Assembly (NCBI GenBank): GCA_002716485.1
Contig: PBBE01000025.1
Coordinates: forward strand, 1 to 37,807
From: Actinomycetota bacterium
Lineage (GTDB): Bacteria > Margulisbacteria > Marinamargulisbacteria > GCA-2716485
Length of the DNA stretch: 37,807 nucleotides
Direction: 5' to 3'
Within the stretch, counting starts at the first letter, position 1. Each line of letters opens with the position of its first letter. The notes beneath the pieces are model-generated. The model searched no databases. It saw nothing but the letters and a program-made list of their open reading frames with translations, and was not told the origin of the DNA. Below, one piece after another: positions 9,101 through 18,222 of the stretch. The translations under genes and the position numbers were made by a program.

Positions 9101-10552
9101 ATGCTAGAAAAAAGAATTCATTTTATAAATGATTTTAAAGCATCGTTAGTCCAATTTAAAGAAGAGATTCAATTAAGGGTCCAAGCAGATGACGGCCCTT
9201 TTGAGGCCGCTTACTTACAGTTAATATCAGCCATTATTGACGATGGTAAATCATCTGTTGATCGTTTAGTAGCGATTTTTGAGGAGATGTCAAAGTCAGA
9301 AGTGAAGTTAGAAGGCATTATCAATCAAATTCCGATCCCAGGTCTTTCTGAATCCAGCATCCCTCTAATAAGCATTTTGACATTATTTGATCAGCCTGAA
9401 AAAATTACTTTATTATGTGAACAGGGGTATGACCCTAATCAGGTCACTATTAACGGGTATACGGCCCTTCACTTTGCCGCTATTTGTGGCCATTTAGACT
9501 GTTATGATCGACTTCTTGCCTATGGCGGCTATGAGATGCAAAAAACCGATCAAGGACTTAGCCCTTTGGACTTAAAGCCCATGCGAATTGCCCCTCAGTT
9601 TCCTAAACAGGGTCTGGATATCGGTGAGGTAATTCCAAGTCAATCCCAATATCAGCAACAATTTCAAACGCAATATCAGCCACAAACAAGTTATACCAGC
9701 GATGCCTTGTTCCGGTTTTGGTTGTGTGATCCACAGGACTATTGTCCCAGTCTAGGTGCATCTTTGGGCGAATCACATCAAGAAATTAAGCAGATTCATG
9801 AGGTCTTGGCCAAAGAATATGAACGATACATCGACCAAGTATCGGGCCCTAAAGTAAAACTCCCTTTTAAAGTGGCTGAAGTGTCCATCAATGGAAAAAG
9901 TGAACGAGGCCTAGAGGCCATATCAGATATCCCTGAAGGACGGGTATTTGAATATGCTGGCCATTTTGATTTAAATGAACGAGAGAATATAGGAGACCGG
10001 AATTTGAAGTACTTATCAGCCGATCAGTGGGGTAGTGGCATGGAGTTTATCAATGATAGCTTTCCAAATACAGCCTTTATTAGGACCTCATATAAAGGGC
10101 TCCCAAAAGTATTGGTTTTAGTATTAAGCCCCATTAAAAAAGGCGAGATGATTCGGATCCATTATGGCGCTAATCATCCCGTCAAGAAGGCGGCTATTCA
10201 CCATGAGTGGGCCACTAAGGCACAAATAAAGGCATCCCTTGGCGAGTTTAATGAATCAATGGGGCTAGATGAGACAGGGTTTGTACGGTACCGTCACTTA
10301 GGGGATGGCCGTGTTAAAAAGACCCGGCTCAAGTCAACATCAAGTCCGTCAAGCATATATTCGACTTTTTTAAAGGTGATGCGTTATCAAGTGGGCTACG
10401 AGTATTTATTATCCACGCCTAATACCTTAGAAAGGTGCGAACTTAATGATCCGGCCTTTTTATTATTTACTGTAAAACAGCAGTTTGGTGATATCCCAGA
10501 CTCTGAACAGCAATCTTATATTGATCGAATCAAGCGCCTGAGTGCAAAATAG
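9101..10552 (+). CDS. Ankyrin-repeat and SET-domain protein
   Basis: NGYTALHFAAICGHLDCYDRLLAYGG (ankyrin); SERGLEAISDIPEGRVFEYAGHF ... FINDSFPNTAF ... KKGEMIRIHYG (SET motifs). Gln/Tyr-rich linker between them. Confidence 0.75.
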   Translation: MLEKRIHFINDFKASLVQFKEEIQLRVQADDGPFEAAYLQLISAIIDDGKSSVDRLVAIFEEMSKSEVKLEGIINQIPIPGLSESSIPLISILTLFDQPEKITLLCEQGYDPNQVTINGYTALHFAAICGHLDCYDRLLAYGGYEMQKTDQGLSPLDLKPMRIAPQFPKQGLDIGEVIPSQSQYQQQFQTQYQPQTSYTSDALFRFWLCDPQDYCPSLGASLGESHQEIKQIHEVLAKEYERYIDQVSGPKVKLPFKVAEVSINGKSERGLEAISDIPEGRVFEYAGHFDLNERENIGDRNLKYLSADQWGSGMEFINDSFPNTAFIRTSYKGLPKVLVLVLSPIKKGEMIRIHYGANHPVKKAAIHHEWATKAQIKASLGEFNESMGLDETGFVRYRHLGDGRVKKTRLKSTSSPSSIYSTFLKVMRYQVGYEYLLSTPNTLERCELNDPAFLLFTVKQQFGDIPDSEQQSYIDRIKRLSAK

Positions 10553-10781
10553 AGGCAGAAGATCCACTTAAGAAGTCCCAAGAAAGCCATGCTCATATCA
10601 GGCAAACAAGACCTAAAAAGGGCACATTAATCACCTATTGAGATTTAATGAACATCGATAAAAAAAAACAGACTTGTGTCTTAGGCGTATTTAAGCTAAT
10701 ATTATGGCAACTGTCACAAGTCATTAACGGCATGTTTCAGGCAAAAAGAGTGTTAGAGCAAGTAATAAGGGAGTTTGACTT

Positions 10782-11027
10782 ATGTCAAAAAAGTGTAGAA
10801 TTTCAAAAAAAAAGAAACTCGTTGGAAATAATGTCAGTCATTCAAAGCGACGAACCAAACGTGCCCAAGAGCCAAACTTGCAGTTAAAGTGGTTCTATTG
10901 TCCTGAAACCAATCGCCGTGTTCGCTTAAAAGTATGTACGCGAATGATTAAGACCATTGGTAAAAAAGGCCTGCTTCCTGTCCTCAAACAGCACGGGATG
11001 GCCAAAGAAATATTAGGTGTAGGATAA
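10782..11027 (+). CDS. rpmB: 50S ribosomal protein L28
   Basis: MSKKCRISKKKKLVGNNVSHSKRRTKRAQEPNLQLKWFYCPETNRRVRLKVCTRMIKTIGKKGL. Confidence 0.93.
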   Translation: MSKKCRISKKKKLVGNNVSHSKRRTKRAQEPNLQLKWFYCPETNRRVRLKVCTRMIKTIGKKGLLPVLKQHGMAKEILGVG

Positions 11028-11040
11028 AAAGGAAACAGAT

Positions 11041-11196
11041 ATGGCAAGCAAAAAAGGGAATCGAATCCACGTAATTTTAGAAAGCACTGAGAGCCCTCAC
11101 CGGTATCATACCAAGCGGCATCGTCTCACTGAAAAGCTTAAAATTAAAAAATACGATCCCGTACTTCGGAAAAACGTCGAATATAAAGAAAAGTAA
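11041..11196 (+). CDS. rpmG: 50S ribosomal protein L33
   Basis: MASKKGNRIHVILESTESPHRYHTKRHRLTEKLKIKKYDPVLRKNVEYKEK*; 51 aa, below the ORF-track length cut-off. Confidence 0.93.
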   Translation: MASKKGNRIHVILESTESPHRYHTKRHRLTEKLKIKKYDPVLRKNVEYKEK

Positions 11197-11236
11197 GCCT
11201 TTTAAATTAAATTAACTTAACTTTAATTTGATGGGG

Positions 11237-12097
11237 TTAACCCAATGACAGATGCTTAAAAATGTGTTGTACATGACTCACATTATTAAGGGTATAAAAG
11301 TGAATCCCTGGGACCCCTTCTTTAAGTAGTTCCGCCACTTGATTGCAGGTCCAGTCAAGACCTATGGCTTCAATGTCAGTATCGCTATGAGCCCCTTGGA
11401 TTTGGGCGAGTAGGGCGCTTGGGTATCGAGCCCCTGCTGCTAACTCTGCCATCCGATGAAGGCCCTTTTTGGAGCTAATATTCATCACTGCAGGGATAAT
11501 CGGACAAGTGATTCCAGCTAGGTGACATCGGTCCCGAAAATCAAAGAAGTCCCGGTTATCAAAGAAAAGTTGGGTGCAAATATAGGTTGCGCCTGCATCA
11601 ACTTTGGCTTTTAGATAGTCCATTTCAAGGAGTCGGTTAGGACATTCTGGGTGCCCCTCAGGAAAACCAGCCACTCCAATGGCCATATGGGGGTATCGCT
11701 CACGAATTAATGTGACCAGGTCCACCGCATGGGGGATCTCTTGGGTTAAAGTAGGGCCTTCGTTTTTAGGGAAATCACCTCGAAGTGCCATAATGGCCGA
11801 AATGCCATGTTGCTTATAGTCGTCTAAAATATGATAAATATCTTGTCGGGTATGGTTGACACAAGTTAAGTGGGCCACCCGATTCACCTGATCACCTAAA
11901 GAAAGAAGCAGGGATTTGGTCAGGTCTCGAGTCCCACCTCCAGCACCATAAGTAATACTAATATAGCCTGGGTTTAAGGCCAAAAATTCAGGTAGTTTTT
12001 CAGCGAGATTGGCCTGTCCAGAGGCGGTTTTAGGCGGAAAAAACTCAAAGCTAAATACCGGTGATTCACTCTGATAAATTTGGCTAATGGGGCTCAT
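11237..12097 (-). CDS. metF: Methylenetetrahydrofolate reductase
   Basis: FSFEFFPPKTASGQANL, SITYGAGGGTRDLT, HLTCVNHTRQDI, ALRGDFPK, VAGFPEGHPE, TQLFFDNRDFFDF, PGIHFYTLN. Confidence 0.95.
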   Translation of the reverse strand: MSPISQIYQSESPVFSFEFFPPKTASGQANLAEKLPEFLALNPGYISITYGAGGGTRDLTKSLLLSLGDQVNRVAHLTCVNHTRQDIYHILDDYKQHGISAIMALRGDFPKNEGPTLTQEIPHAVDLVTLIRERYPHMAIGVAGFPEGHPECPNRLLEMDYLKAKVDAGATYICTQLFFDNRDFFDFRDRCHLAGITCPIIPAVMNISSKKGLHRMAELAAGARYPSALLAQIQGAHSDTDIEAIGLDWTCNQVAELLKEGVPGIHFYTLNNVSHVQHIFKHLSLG

Positions 12098-12274
12098 ACT
12101 GGATCCTTATGAAAAATGATTGAATAAAAGTATACAAGTAAAGCCTCGTATTTGGCAAATAATTGGCATGAAAGTGGGATCAATACTTGTCATAATTGGC
12201 CGCCCTAAGCTAATATGGAGCCAATCGAAAGGATACGTTAGACAATGAATCCAAAGTTGAGAGTAAGATATATA

Positions 12275-12817
12275 ATGAAGTCCCTGCTATTGATAGGGGT
12301 GCTGATGTTATCAGGCTGCCAAGCCCCTCAGGTTACATCCACTGAGACCCCTAAGTTAAATCGCTATATTGATCAAATTGCAGCATTGCAATGGGTCCAA
12401 CCCAAGGCCTGGATATCCCAGCCAATTTCAGGCTTTCGCTTTGCGAGTTACTTTCCCAGCCAACTCACCGATCAACAAGTGGATATTTCATTAAGTATGT
12501 TACCGTACCGAAAAGGACGGTTATTACAAAATATTAACCGGTGGCGCGGACAGCTAAATTTAGGGGCGTTATCATCACTTGAAGAGGCCCAAATTTCAAT
12601 CGTAACGATTAATGATCGCCGGTATACCCAAGTTGAGTTACTCAGCCAAGGGCCCATCGCATATCCAAACGAGCCCACCTTGATGTTGGTTTGGATCACG
12701 TTGCTGGGTGAAAATGCCCTTTACTTTAAGATGGTAGGTCCGAAGGGGGCAACCCAAAAACAAACCTCTAATATGCAGAGTCTAATATCGTCTATTCAGT
12801 GGCAGGATGTGAAATGA
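12275..12817 (+). CDS. Putative lipoprotein
   Basis: MKSLLLIGVLMLSGCQAPQ lipobox; stop overlaps the start of the ResB gene. Confidence 0.65.
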   Translation: MKSLLLIGVLMLSGCQAPQVTSTETPKLNRYIDQIAALQWVQPKAWISQPISGFRFASYFPSQLTDQQVDISLSMLPYRKGRLLQNINRWRGQLNLGALSSLEEAQISIVTINDRRYTQVELLSQGPIAYPNEPTLMLVWITLLGENALYFKMVGPKGATQKQTSNMQSLISSIQWQDVK

Positions 12818-13941
12818 TTACAGCAATATTACGAGTGTTATCCTCCCTGAAGTTGGCCATTTTTTCATTAGTAGGCTTGTTTATTATTGTGCTGGCAGGG
12901 ACCCTTTTGCAGATTGAGTACGGGTTGTATTATACCCAAAATTTAGTCTTCTATTCTTGGATGATATGGGTGGACATTGCAGAAGGGATTCGAGTGCCGG
13001 TTTTTCCTGGGGGCTTATTCTTTGGGAGCTTATTGGGCATTAATTTGGCCGTCGTTAGTATCAAAAAACATTACTTTTCGTGGAAGAAGGGCGGTATTTT
13101 ATTAATTCACTGGGGCTTAGTGGTGTTATTGTTAGGTGCCGTTATACAATTGGCCATTACGCAAGAAAGTATGATGCGCTTGGTCCAAAATGAGCCTCAG
13201 TTTTATTCAGAAAGCCAGCGGGAATTAGAGTTGGTTCTGATTGATACAAGTCATTCTGATACGGATACGGAATTTAGTATCCTGTTTTCAGAGCTTAGCC
13301 AAGGGGATACGGTATCGCTAGGCCCGGTGGATATCCAGGTCAAAAAGCGGGCCATTCATAGTGAAATGAAACCGTATACACCGGAGCCTGATCATGCACG
13401 ACGGGGCGTTGCCCGGCGCTGGCAATTTGAATCTCGACCCATTCCCAAAGGCGATGACGTCGCTTATTTTTCAGCCTTAGAATTAGATGTTTTTCAGAAT
13501 GATAAGTCGCTAGGAACCTGGGTGGTATCTCTAGAAGTCCCCCAAGTTCAACCTCTAGATTACGCTTCAGATGACTTATTAATCCAAATCCGGCCGAAGC
13601 GCTGGTATAACCCATATTCATTAACACTGGAAAAATTTCAAAACGAACAATATTTAGGGACCACGGTCCCCAAACATTATGCCAGTACGATTCATTTGGA
13701 AAATCCCATCACCCAAGAAAATCGTCAAATACTAGTTTATATGAACCATCCCCTTCGATATTTAGGCAAAACCTATTACCAAGCCAGTTTCGAGCCGTCT
13801 GAAACTGTTTCTATTTTACAAGTGGCCCAAAACCCCATTTGGTCAGTTCCCTACATCGCATCTTTAATTATGTCATTGGGGCTCATTTGGCAGTTTGGGG
13901 TGGGCTTTTACGGGTTTTTTAAGAAAGGGAGAAGGAAATGA
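12814..13941 (+). CDS. ResB-like cytochrome c biogenesis protein
   Basis: LSSLKLAIFSLVGLFIIVLAGTLLQIEYGLYYTQ..., conserved TM layout, YLGKTYYQASF near the C-terminus; ATGA overlap with the upstream gene. Confidence 0.82.
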   Translation: MITAILRVLSSLKLAIFSLVGLFIIVLAGTLLQIEYGLYYTQNLVFYSWMIWVDIAEGIRVPVFPGGLFFGSLLGINLAVVSIKKHYFSWKKGGILLIHWGLVVLLLGAVIQLAITQESMMRLVQNEPQFYSESQRELELVLIDTSHSDTDTEFSILFSELSQGDTVSLGPVDIQVKKRAIHSEMKPYTPEPDHARRGVARRWQFESRPIPKGDDVAYFSALELDVFQNDKSLGTWVVSLEVPQVQPLDYASDDLLIQIRPKRWYNPYSLTLEKFQNEQYLGTTVPKHYASTIHLENPITQENRQILVYMNHPLRYLGKTYYQASFEPSETVSILQVAQNPIWSVPYIASLIMSLGLIWQFGVGFYGFFKKGRRK

Positions 13942-15752
13942 TGCGATATGTTCTTTCAGTCGTAATGAGTCTGCTGCTATTCACAAGTGTGAATCATGCC
14001 GAAGGGTTTTTATTTAATGAAGCGGCCAAGTTACCCGTTTTACATGAAGGGCGGGTAAAGCCCATTGATACCGTGGCCCGAAGCTCGGTGTTATTGATTC
14101 AAGAAAAACAAAAGATACGCTTTAATAATCAAGAGATTACGCCCATCGAGTGGCTGTTTTTGATGGCCACATCTCCTCAGATCGCCAATCAAATTCCGAT
14201 TTTTCGTATCGACAATCCCGCAGTTAAAATGATGTTGAGTATTGATGAGAAGACCAAAATGCTTAGCTTTGAGCAGCTAACGCCCCATTTGGCCTCGATT
14301 TTTGAGCAAGCAGACCGTGCTGTTAAGCGAAAGCAATCAGAGCGGGCATTTTTTCAGACGGGTATTATTGAATTGAATCATAAAGTAACCGTGTATTTAG
14401 GCCTTCAACATGCCTTTTTCCCCCCCAGTGCGGCTCCTGCATTAACCCAATATGCCCATGATAAAGCGCAACTCGTTAGTGGCTTGGCCATATTTAATCG
14501 CTTCCAAAAAGGGGCCCTATTAGCCCAAGAAGAACAGGACCAGTTAATGACGTTTAATGATCTATTCAAGGAAAAACAACTGATGGGTGAAATGGCTCAA
14601 TTTTGGCCAATCTTATTGCCAGAAGGTAGCAATGAGATGTCTTGGCAAAGCTATCCCAGTGCTATGTTGCGATTATTAGATCAACAAGGGCAAGCCCCCC
14701 CCATGCTTCAGACCTATGCCCAATTACTTCAGGCCTATTTAGATGGTCAAGGGGCCTTATTTAATGAATCCGTTGCCAACTTGCGTGAGGAAACGCGTTC
14801 ATATACACCGACATTTCGATTGCAATTAGAGGTGCTATTTAATCAAGTACAGCCCTTATATCTCGGTATTTTATTATATGGCCTCGGTATTTTGTTGTTA
14901 CTAGCCGGCGCTATTGGGACCCGTGATCGCTGGGTTTCCTGGGCCAATGGTGTGTTTTATTCCGCACTCGGCTTACATACCTTGGCCTTATTGAGTCGTA
15001 TGCTTATTCAGTTACGCCCACCGGTGACCAACTTGTATTCTTCTGCGGTTTTTTCGGGTTGGGTGGCCATTGTTCTTTGTTGGCTGATGAACCGGATCTA
15101 TGGCCGCTCAGTGGGGACATTACCGGGCTGTATTATCGGGGTATTAAGTTTAATTATTGCCCATCAGCTTTCTATTGGAAGCGATAGTATGGAAGTAATG
15201 CGGGCCGTTTTGGATTCAAACTTTTGGCTATCAACACATGTGATTACCATGACCATGGGGATTGGGGCTGCCTTTTTGGCCGGTATTTTAGGGATGATCT
15301 ATATTTTTAAAGACATTTTTAGTCCCCAGGGGGTTGCTAAAGAGGAGATGCGTCGTACGGATAAAATGTGTTATGGCGTGGTCTGTGGCGCGTTGTTATT
15401 AAGTTTTGTAGGGACTGTACTCGGCGGCATTTGGGGCGATCAGTCTTGGGGCCGATTTTGGGGGTGGGATCCCAAAGAAAATGGGGCCCTTTTAGTGGTG
15501 TTATATAATGCCATTATTTTACATTTACGACTATTAGGACGCGCTAAAGGCCGATCTTTAATGGTTTTAGCTGTGGGTGGGAATATCGTGGCCAGTTTTT
15601 GTTGGTTTGGGGTTAATATGTTAGGTGTTGGCTTGCATTCTTATGGCTTTATGGAAGAGTCCTTTCGCTGGTTGGTCTTGTTTTGGGTCTCCCAAATTAT
15701 GATCATGTTAGTGGGCTTGTTGCCTAGTGGGTATTTATCTAGACAAGGATAA
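13938..15752 (+). CDS. CcsA/ResC-like cytochrome c biogenesis protein
   Basis: LPVLHEGRVKPIDTVAR N-terminus; PPVTNLYSSAVFSGW; WWD-type motif GGIWGDQSWGRFWGWDPKENGALLVVLYNAIILH; NMLGVGLHSYGF. Confidence 0.9.
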   Translation: MMRYVLSVVMSLLLFTSVNHAEGFLFNEAAKLPVLHEGRVKPIDTVARSSVLLIQEKQKIRFNNQEITPIEWLFLMATSPQIANQIPIFRIDNPAVKMMLSIDEKTKMLSFEQLTPHLASIFEQADRAVKRKQSERAFFQTGIIELNHKVTVYLGLQHAFFPPSAAPALTQYAHDKAQLVSGLAIFNRFQKGALLAQEEQDQLMTFNDLFKEKQLMGEMAQFWPILLPEGSNEMSWQSYPSAMLRLLDQQGQAPPMLQTYAQLLQAYLDGQGALFNESVANLREETRSYTPTFRLQLEVLFNQVQPLYLGILLYGLGILLLLAGAIGTRDRWVSWANGVFYSALGLHTLALLSRMLIQLRPPVTNLYSSAVFSGWVAIVLCWLMNRIYGRSVGTLPGCIIGVLSLIIAHQLSIGSDSMEVMRAVLDSNFWLSTHVITMTMGIGAAFLAGILGMIYIFKDIFSPQGVAKEEMRRTDKMCYGVVCGALLLSFVGTVLGGIWGDQSWGRFWGWDPKENGALLVVLYNAIILHLRLLGRAKGRSLMVLAVGGNIVASFCWFGVNMLGVGLHSYGFMEESFRWLVLFWVSQIMIMLVGLLPSGYLSRQG

Positions 15753-15779
15753 GTCTCTGCTTAGTTAAATTAATATTAT

Positions 15780-16007
15780 AAGTTGGGCAATATTAACAGG
15801 TATCCTTGCTTAATCTAAGTTCATAATATCATCAAAGATACTATCCAAGTCCTCTTCTTCTGAGGGCAAATCGTAGGGGCTATCGTCACTGACAAGTTGG
15901 GGTATAATAGTAGGTGTCGTTATTTAATCTAAGTTCATAATATCATCAAAGATACTATCCAAGTCCTCTTCTTCTGAGGGCAAATCGTAGGGGCTATCGT
16001 CGCTGAC
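15780..16007. repeat. Tandem direct repeat, 114-bp unit, two copies (15780-15893 and 15894-16007)
   Basis: 84 bp of each unit (15810-15893 vs 15924-16007) are identical except one position. The other 30 bp of each unit are recognisably similar but diverged. Confidence 0.9.
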
Positions 16008-16712
16008 ATTATCAGGAATTGTTTCCAGTTTAGGGACCTCATTCACGGCAGGCTCAGTAGATGTGTCTTCTTCAATATTCGGGTCAATGGTCACCTTAGA
16101 TTGTTCACAGCGAATCTTTTCGCTTTGACACCAGTACTCACTGCCGACTTCCACATCTAAGCATGATGCAATCACTTGCTCTTTCAAGCGCACTTCCTCA
16201 TCTATATTTCCAGTGGCCACAAAAGTCCCACCAAAGGGTGTATTTAACTCACATTCTAGAGATTCAGTAATAATTAACGGTTTTTTAGGCGTTAACTGAC
16301 TGGCCCGTAATTCTGCTTTTTCCAGGGCTTTAATATCTGCAGTGGGTAGGTCTTTGAGCTCATATAAACTATCTTGAAGTTGTCGGATGGAGTTTTCTAT
16401 ATGACCCACCCGGGACAGAATCCCTGTTTGCATGTGTTGTTGAAGTAAGGAAATTTGTTCATAGTGATGAATAAGTTGTTGGGAGGTAGTAAATAGATTC
16501 GGGGTCGGGGCATCGGGTCGAAGCAGTGGCGAGACCAAAAAGATGTTTTCCGGTTTGGGGAAACTGGCCAGGACCCGGTTGCCAGAGACAAAGGCATAAG
16601 TAAGATCGGCCCGCTTATCACGAGGCGGAGGCAACTGTTCTAGGGCCAATGAAATAGTTGGGCCACTAAACACAATTAACGCTAGTAGTAGATACGTAAA
16701 CCGATAACGCAA
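15924..16712 (-). CDS. Exported protein of unknown function, acidic C-terminus
   Basis: Signal peptide (MRYRFTYLLLALIVFSGPTISLALEQ); C-terminus VSDDSPYDLPSEEEDLDSIFDDIMNLD. Confidence 0.7.
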   Translation of the reverse strand: MRYRFTYLLLALIVFSGPTISLALEQLPPPRDKRADLTYAFVSGNRVLASFPKPENIFLVSPLLRPDAPTPNLFTTSQQLIHHYEQISLLQQHMQTGILSRVGHIENSIRQLQDSLYELKDLPTADIKALEKAELRASQLTPKKPLIITESLECELNTPFGGTFVATGNIDEEVRLKEQVIASCLDVEVGSEYWCQSEKIRCEQSKVTIDPNIEEDTSTEPAVNEVPKLETIPDNVSDDSPYDLPSEEEDLDSIFDDIMNLD

Positions 16713-16734
16713 TGTAACCCTCAGTAAAAAACAT

Positions 16735-16792
16735 CAACATGATCAACCGACGCTTAGGTCAGCTAGAATCGAAGAAGCAATTGATCATGTTG
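16735..16792. promoter_or_regulatory. 12-bp inverted repeat in a divergent intergenic region (operator or stem-loop candidate)
   Basis: caacatgatcaa (16735-16746) and ttgatcatgttg (16781-16792), perfect complement, between divergent genes starting at 16712(-) and 16969(+). Confidence 0.5.
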
Positions 16793-16968
16793 GGATACTC
16801 TCATGATACTAATTTGAATCAATTATCGCAAGTATAGCCTCAGGCTGATAGGAGGCCTTCGCATGACGCTGGGAGGTGGCTATGGTATGATAAAACCCAA
16901 AAGCAATAACAAATGACAAATTGTATTCATAAGAAGCGCCGTCATTTGATGAAAGGACAACACATATT

Positions 16969-18213
16969 ATGGTGACGATTAATGCATTTAAAGGACTTAG
17001 ACCCAATCAGGAATGGGCTGAAAAAGTGGCCTCTTTGCCATATGACGTCTATTCAGAAGCAGAAGTACGAGACCTGGTTAAACAGCAACCCAATAGTTTT
17101 TTAACGGTGATACGACCTGAGATGCATTTTAGTGAAGATACAACGGTTTCCAATGCCGAGTTACACCAAAAATCCAAAGTGCAATTAGAGTCTCTAATCT
17201 CTTCGGGTATTTTATCCCAGGATACGCAAGAGTCTATTTATATTTATGCCCTTACGCTAGGTGATCACCGGCAAGTGGGGCTAGTGGCCGGGGTCCGTGT
17301 CCAAGAATATGATCAGGATATTATTAAAAAGCATGAACAAACCCGACCCGATAAAGAACAGGATCGGGCCACTCATATTGATGTGGTCGGTGCGAATACA
17401 GGACCGGTCTTTTTAACTTATCGACGTCACGATGATGTGGATACACTCATCAATCAGCAACAAAGTGAGATGCCTATTATCAACTTTACTGCCGATGATG
17501 GGGTCCAACACCAAATTTGGCAGGTGTCTGATCCTGAGGTGATTCAGGCGATTCAAGCCGGATTTAAAGAGGTGTCGGCCCTCTATATTGCCGATGGTCA
17601 TCACCGTATGGCCGCTGCGGGTCGCGTCCAAAAAGAGCGACAAGCCGCCAACCCTCATCATACAGGCAATGAAGCGTATAACTTTGCATTAGGGGTCATG
17701 TTCCCATCAGCGCAGTTGAATGTATTGGATTATAATCGATGTGTCAAAGATTTGAATGGGCTATCAAGTTCAGACTTTATGGCACAATTAAAACCCTATT
17801 TTGAGATTGAAGAAAAAGCGACGCATCAAGACGCCAAACCAGATTCAGCTGGAAAGTTTGGCATGTACTTAGATGATCAGTGGTATCAATTACAACTCAA
17901 AGATCCCCGTCAATTTGAGCCAGATCCGGTACAATCTCTAGATGCAGCACGATTACAAACGTTAATTTTAGATCCGGTGTTAGGAATTGATAACCCAAGA
18001 ACCAACCAACGCATTTCTTTTGTGGGCGGGATCCGGGGCCTAGAAGAACTAGAGTTAAGGTGCCGACAAGACAGTAAAGTGGCCTTTGCCTTGTATCCCA
18101 CAAGTGTAGAGCAATTAATGACAGTGGCAGATGCGGGGAAACTCATGCCACCCAAGTCCACTTGGTTTGAGCCAAAGCTTCGGTCAGGGCTCTTGATTAA
18201 CCCAATCGATTAG
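16969..18213 (+). CDS. DUF1015 family protein
   Basis: AFKGLRPNQEWAEKVASLPYDVYSEAEVRDLV, GHRQ-type motifs, YIADGHHRMAAAGRV. Confidence 0.85.
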   Translation: MVTINAFKGLRPNQEWAEKVASLPYDVYSEAEVRDLVKQQPNSFLTVIRPEMHFSEDTTVSNAELHQKSKVQLESLISSGILSQDTQESIYIYALTLGDHRQVGLVAGVRVQEYDQDIIKKHEQTRPDKEQDRATHIDVVGANTGPVFLTYRRHDDVDTLINQQQSEMPIINFTADDGVQHQIWQVSDPEVIQAIQAGFKEVSALYIADGHHRMAAAGRVQKERQAANPHHTGNEAYNFALGVMFPSAQLNVLDYNRCVKDLNGLSSSDFMAQLKPYFEIEEKATHQDAKPDSAGKFGMYLDDQWYQLQLKDPRQFEPDPVQSLDAARLQTLILDPVLGIDNPRTNQRISFVGGIRGLEELELRCRQDSKVAFALYPTSVEQLMTVADAGKLMPPKSTWFEPKLRSGLLINPID

Positions 18214-18222
18214 GGCTGCTAT

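Noticed and set aside
10550-10630. In-frame 25-codon extension after the TAG of the SET-domain gene
   Set aside because: An open stretch this short is expected fairly often by chance, and the sequence shows no domain similarity.
10664-10725. gacttgtg...cacaagtc inverted repeat upstream of rpmB as a ribosomal-protein leader
   Set aside because: Only 8 bp with a long loop and no known L28 leader consensus recognised; too weak to claim.
10648-10887. 79-aa ORF upstream of and overlapping rpmB
   Set aside because: Overlaps the unmistakable L28 gene in another frame; the 3' half is an out-of-frame reading of rpmB.
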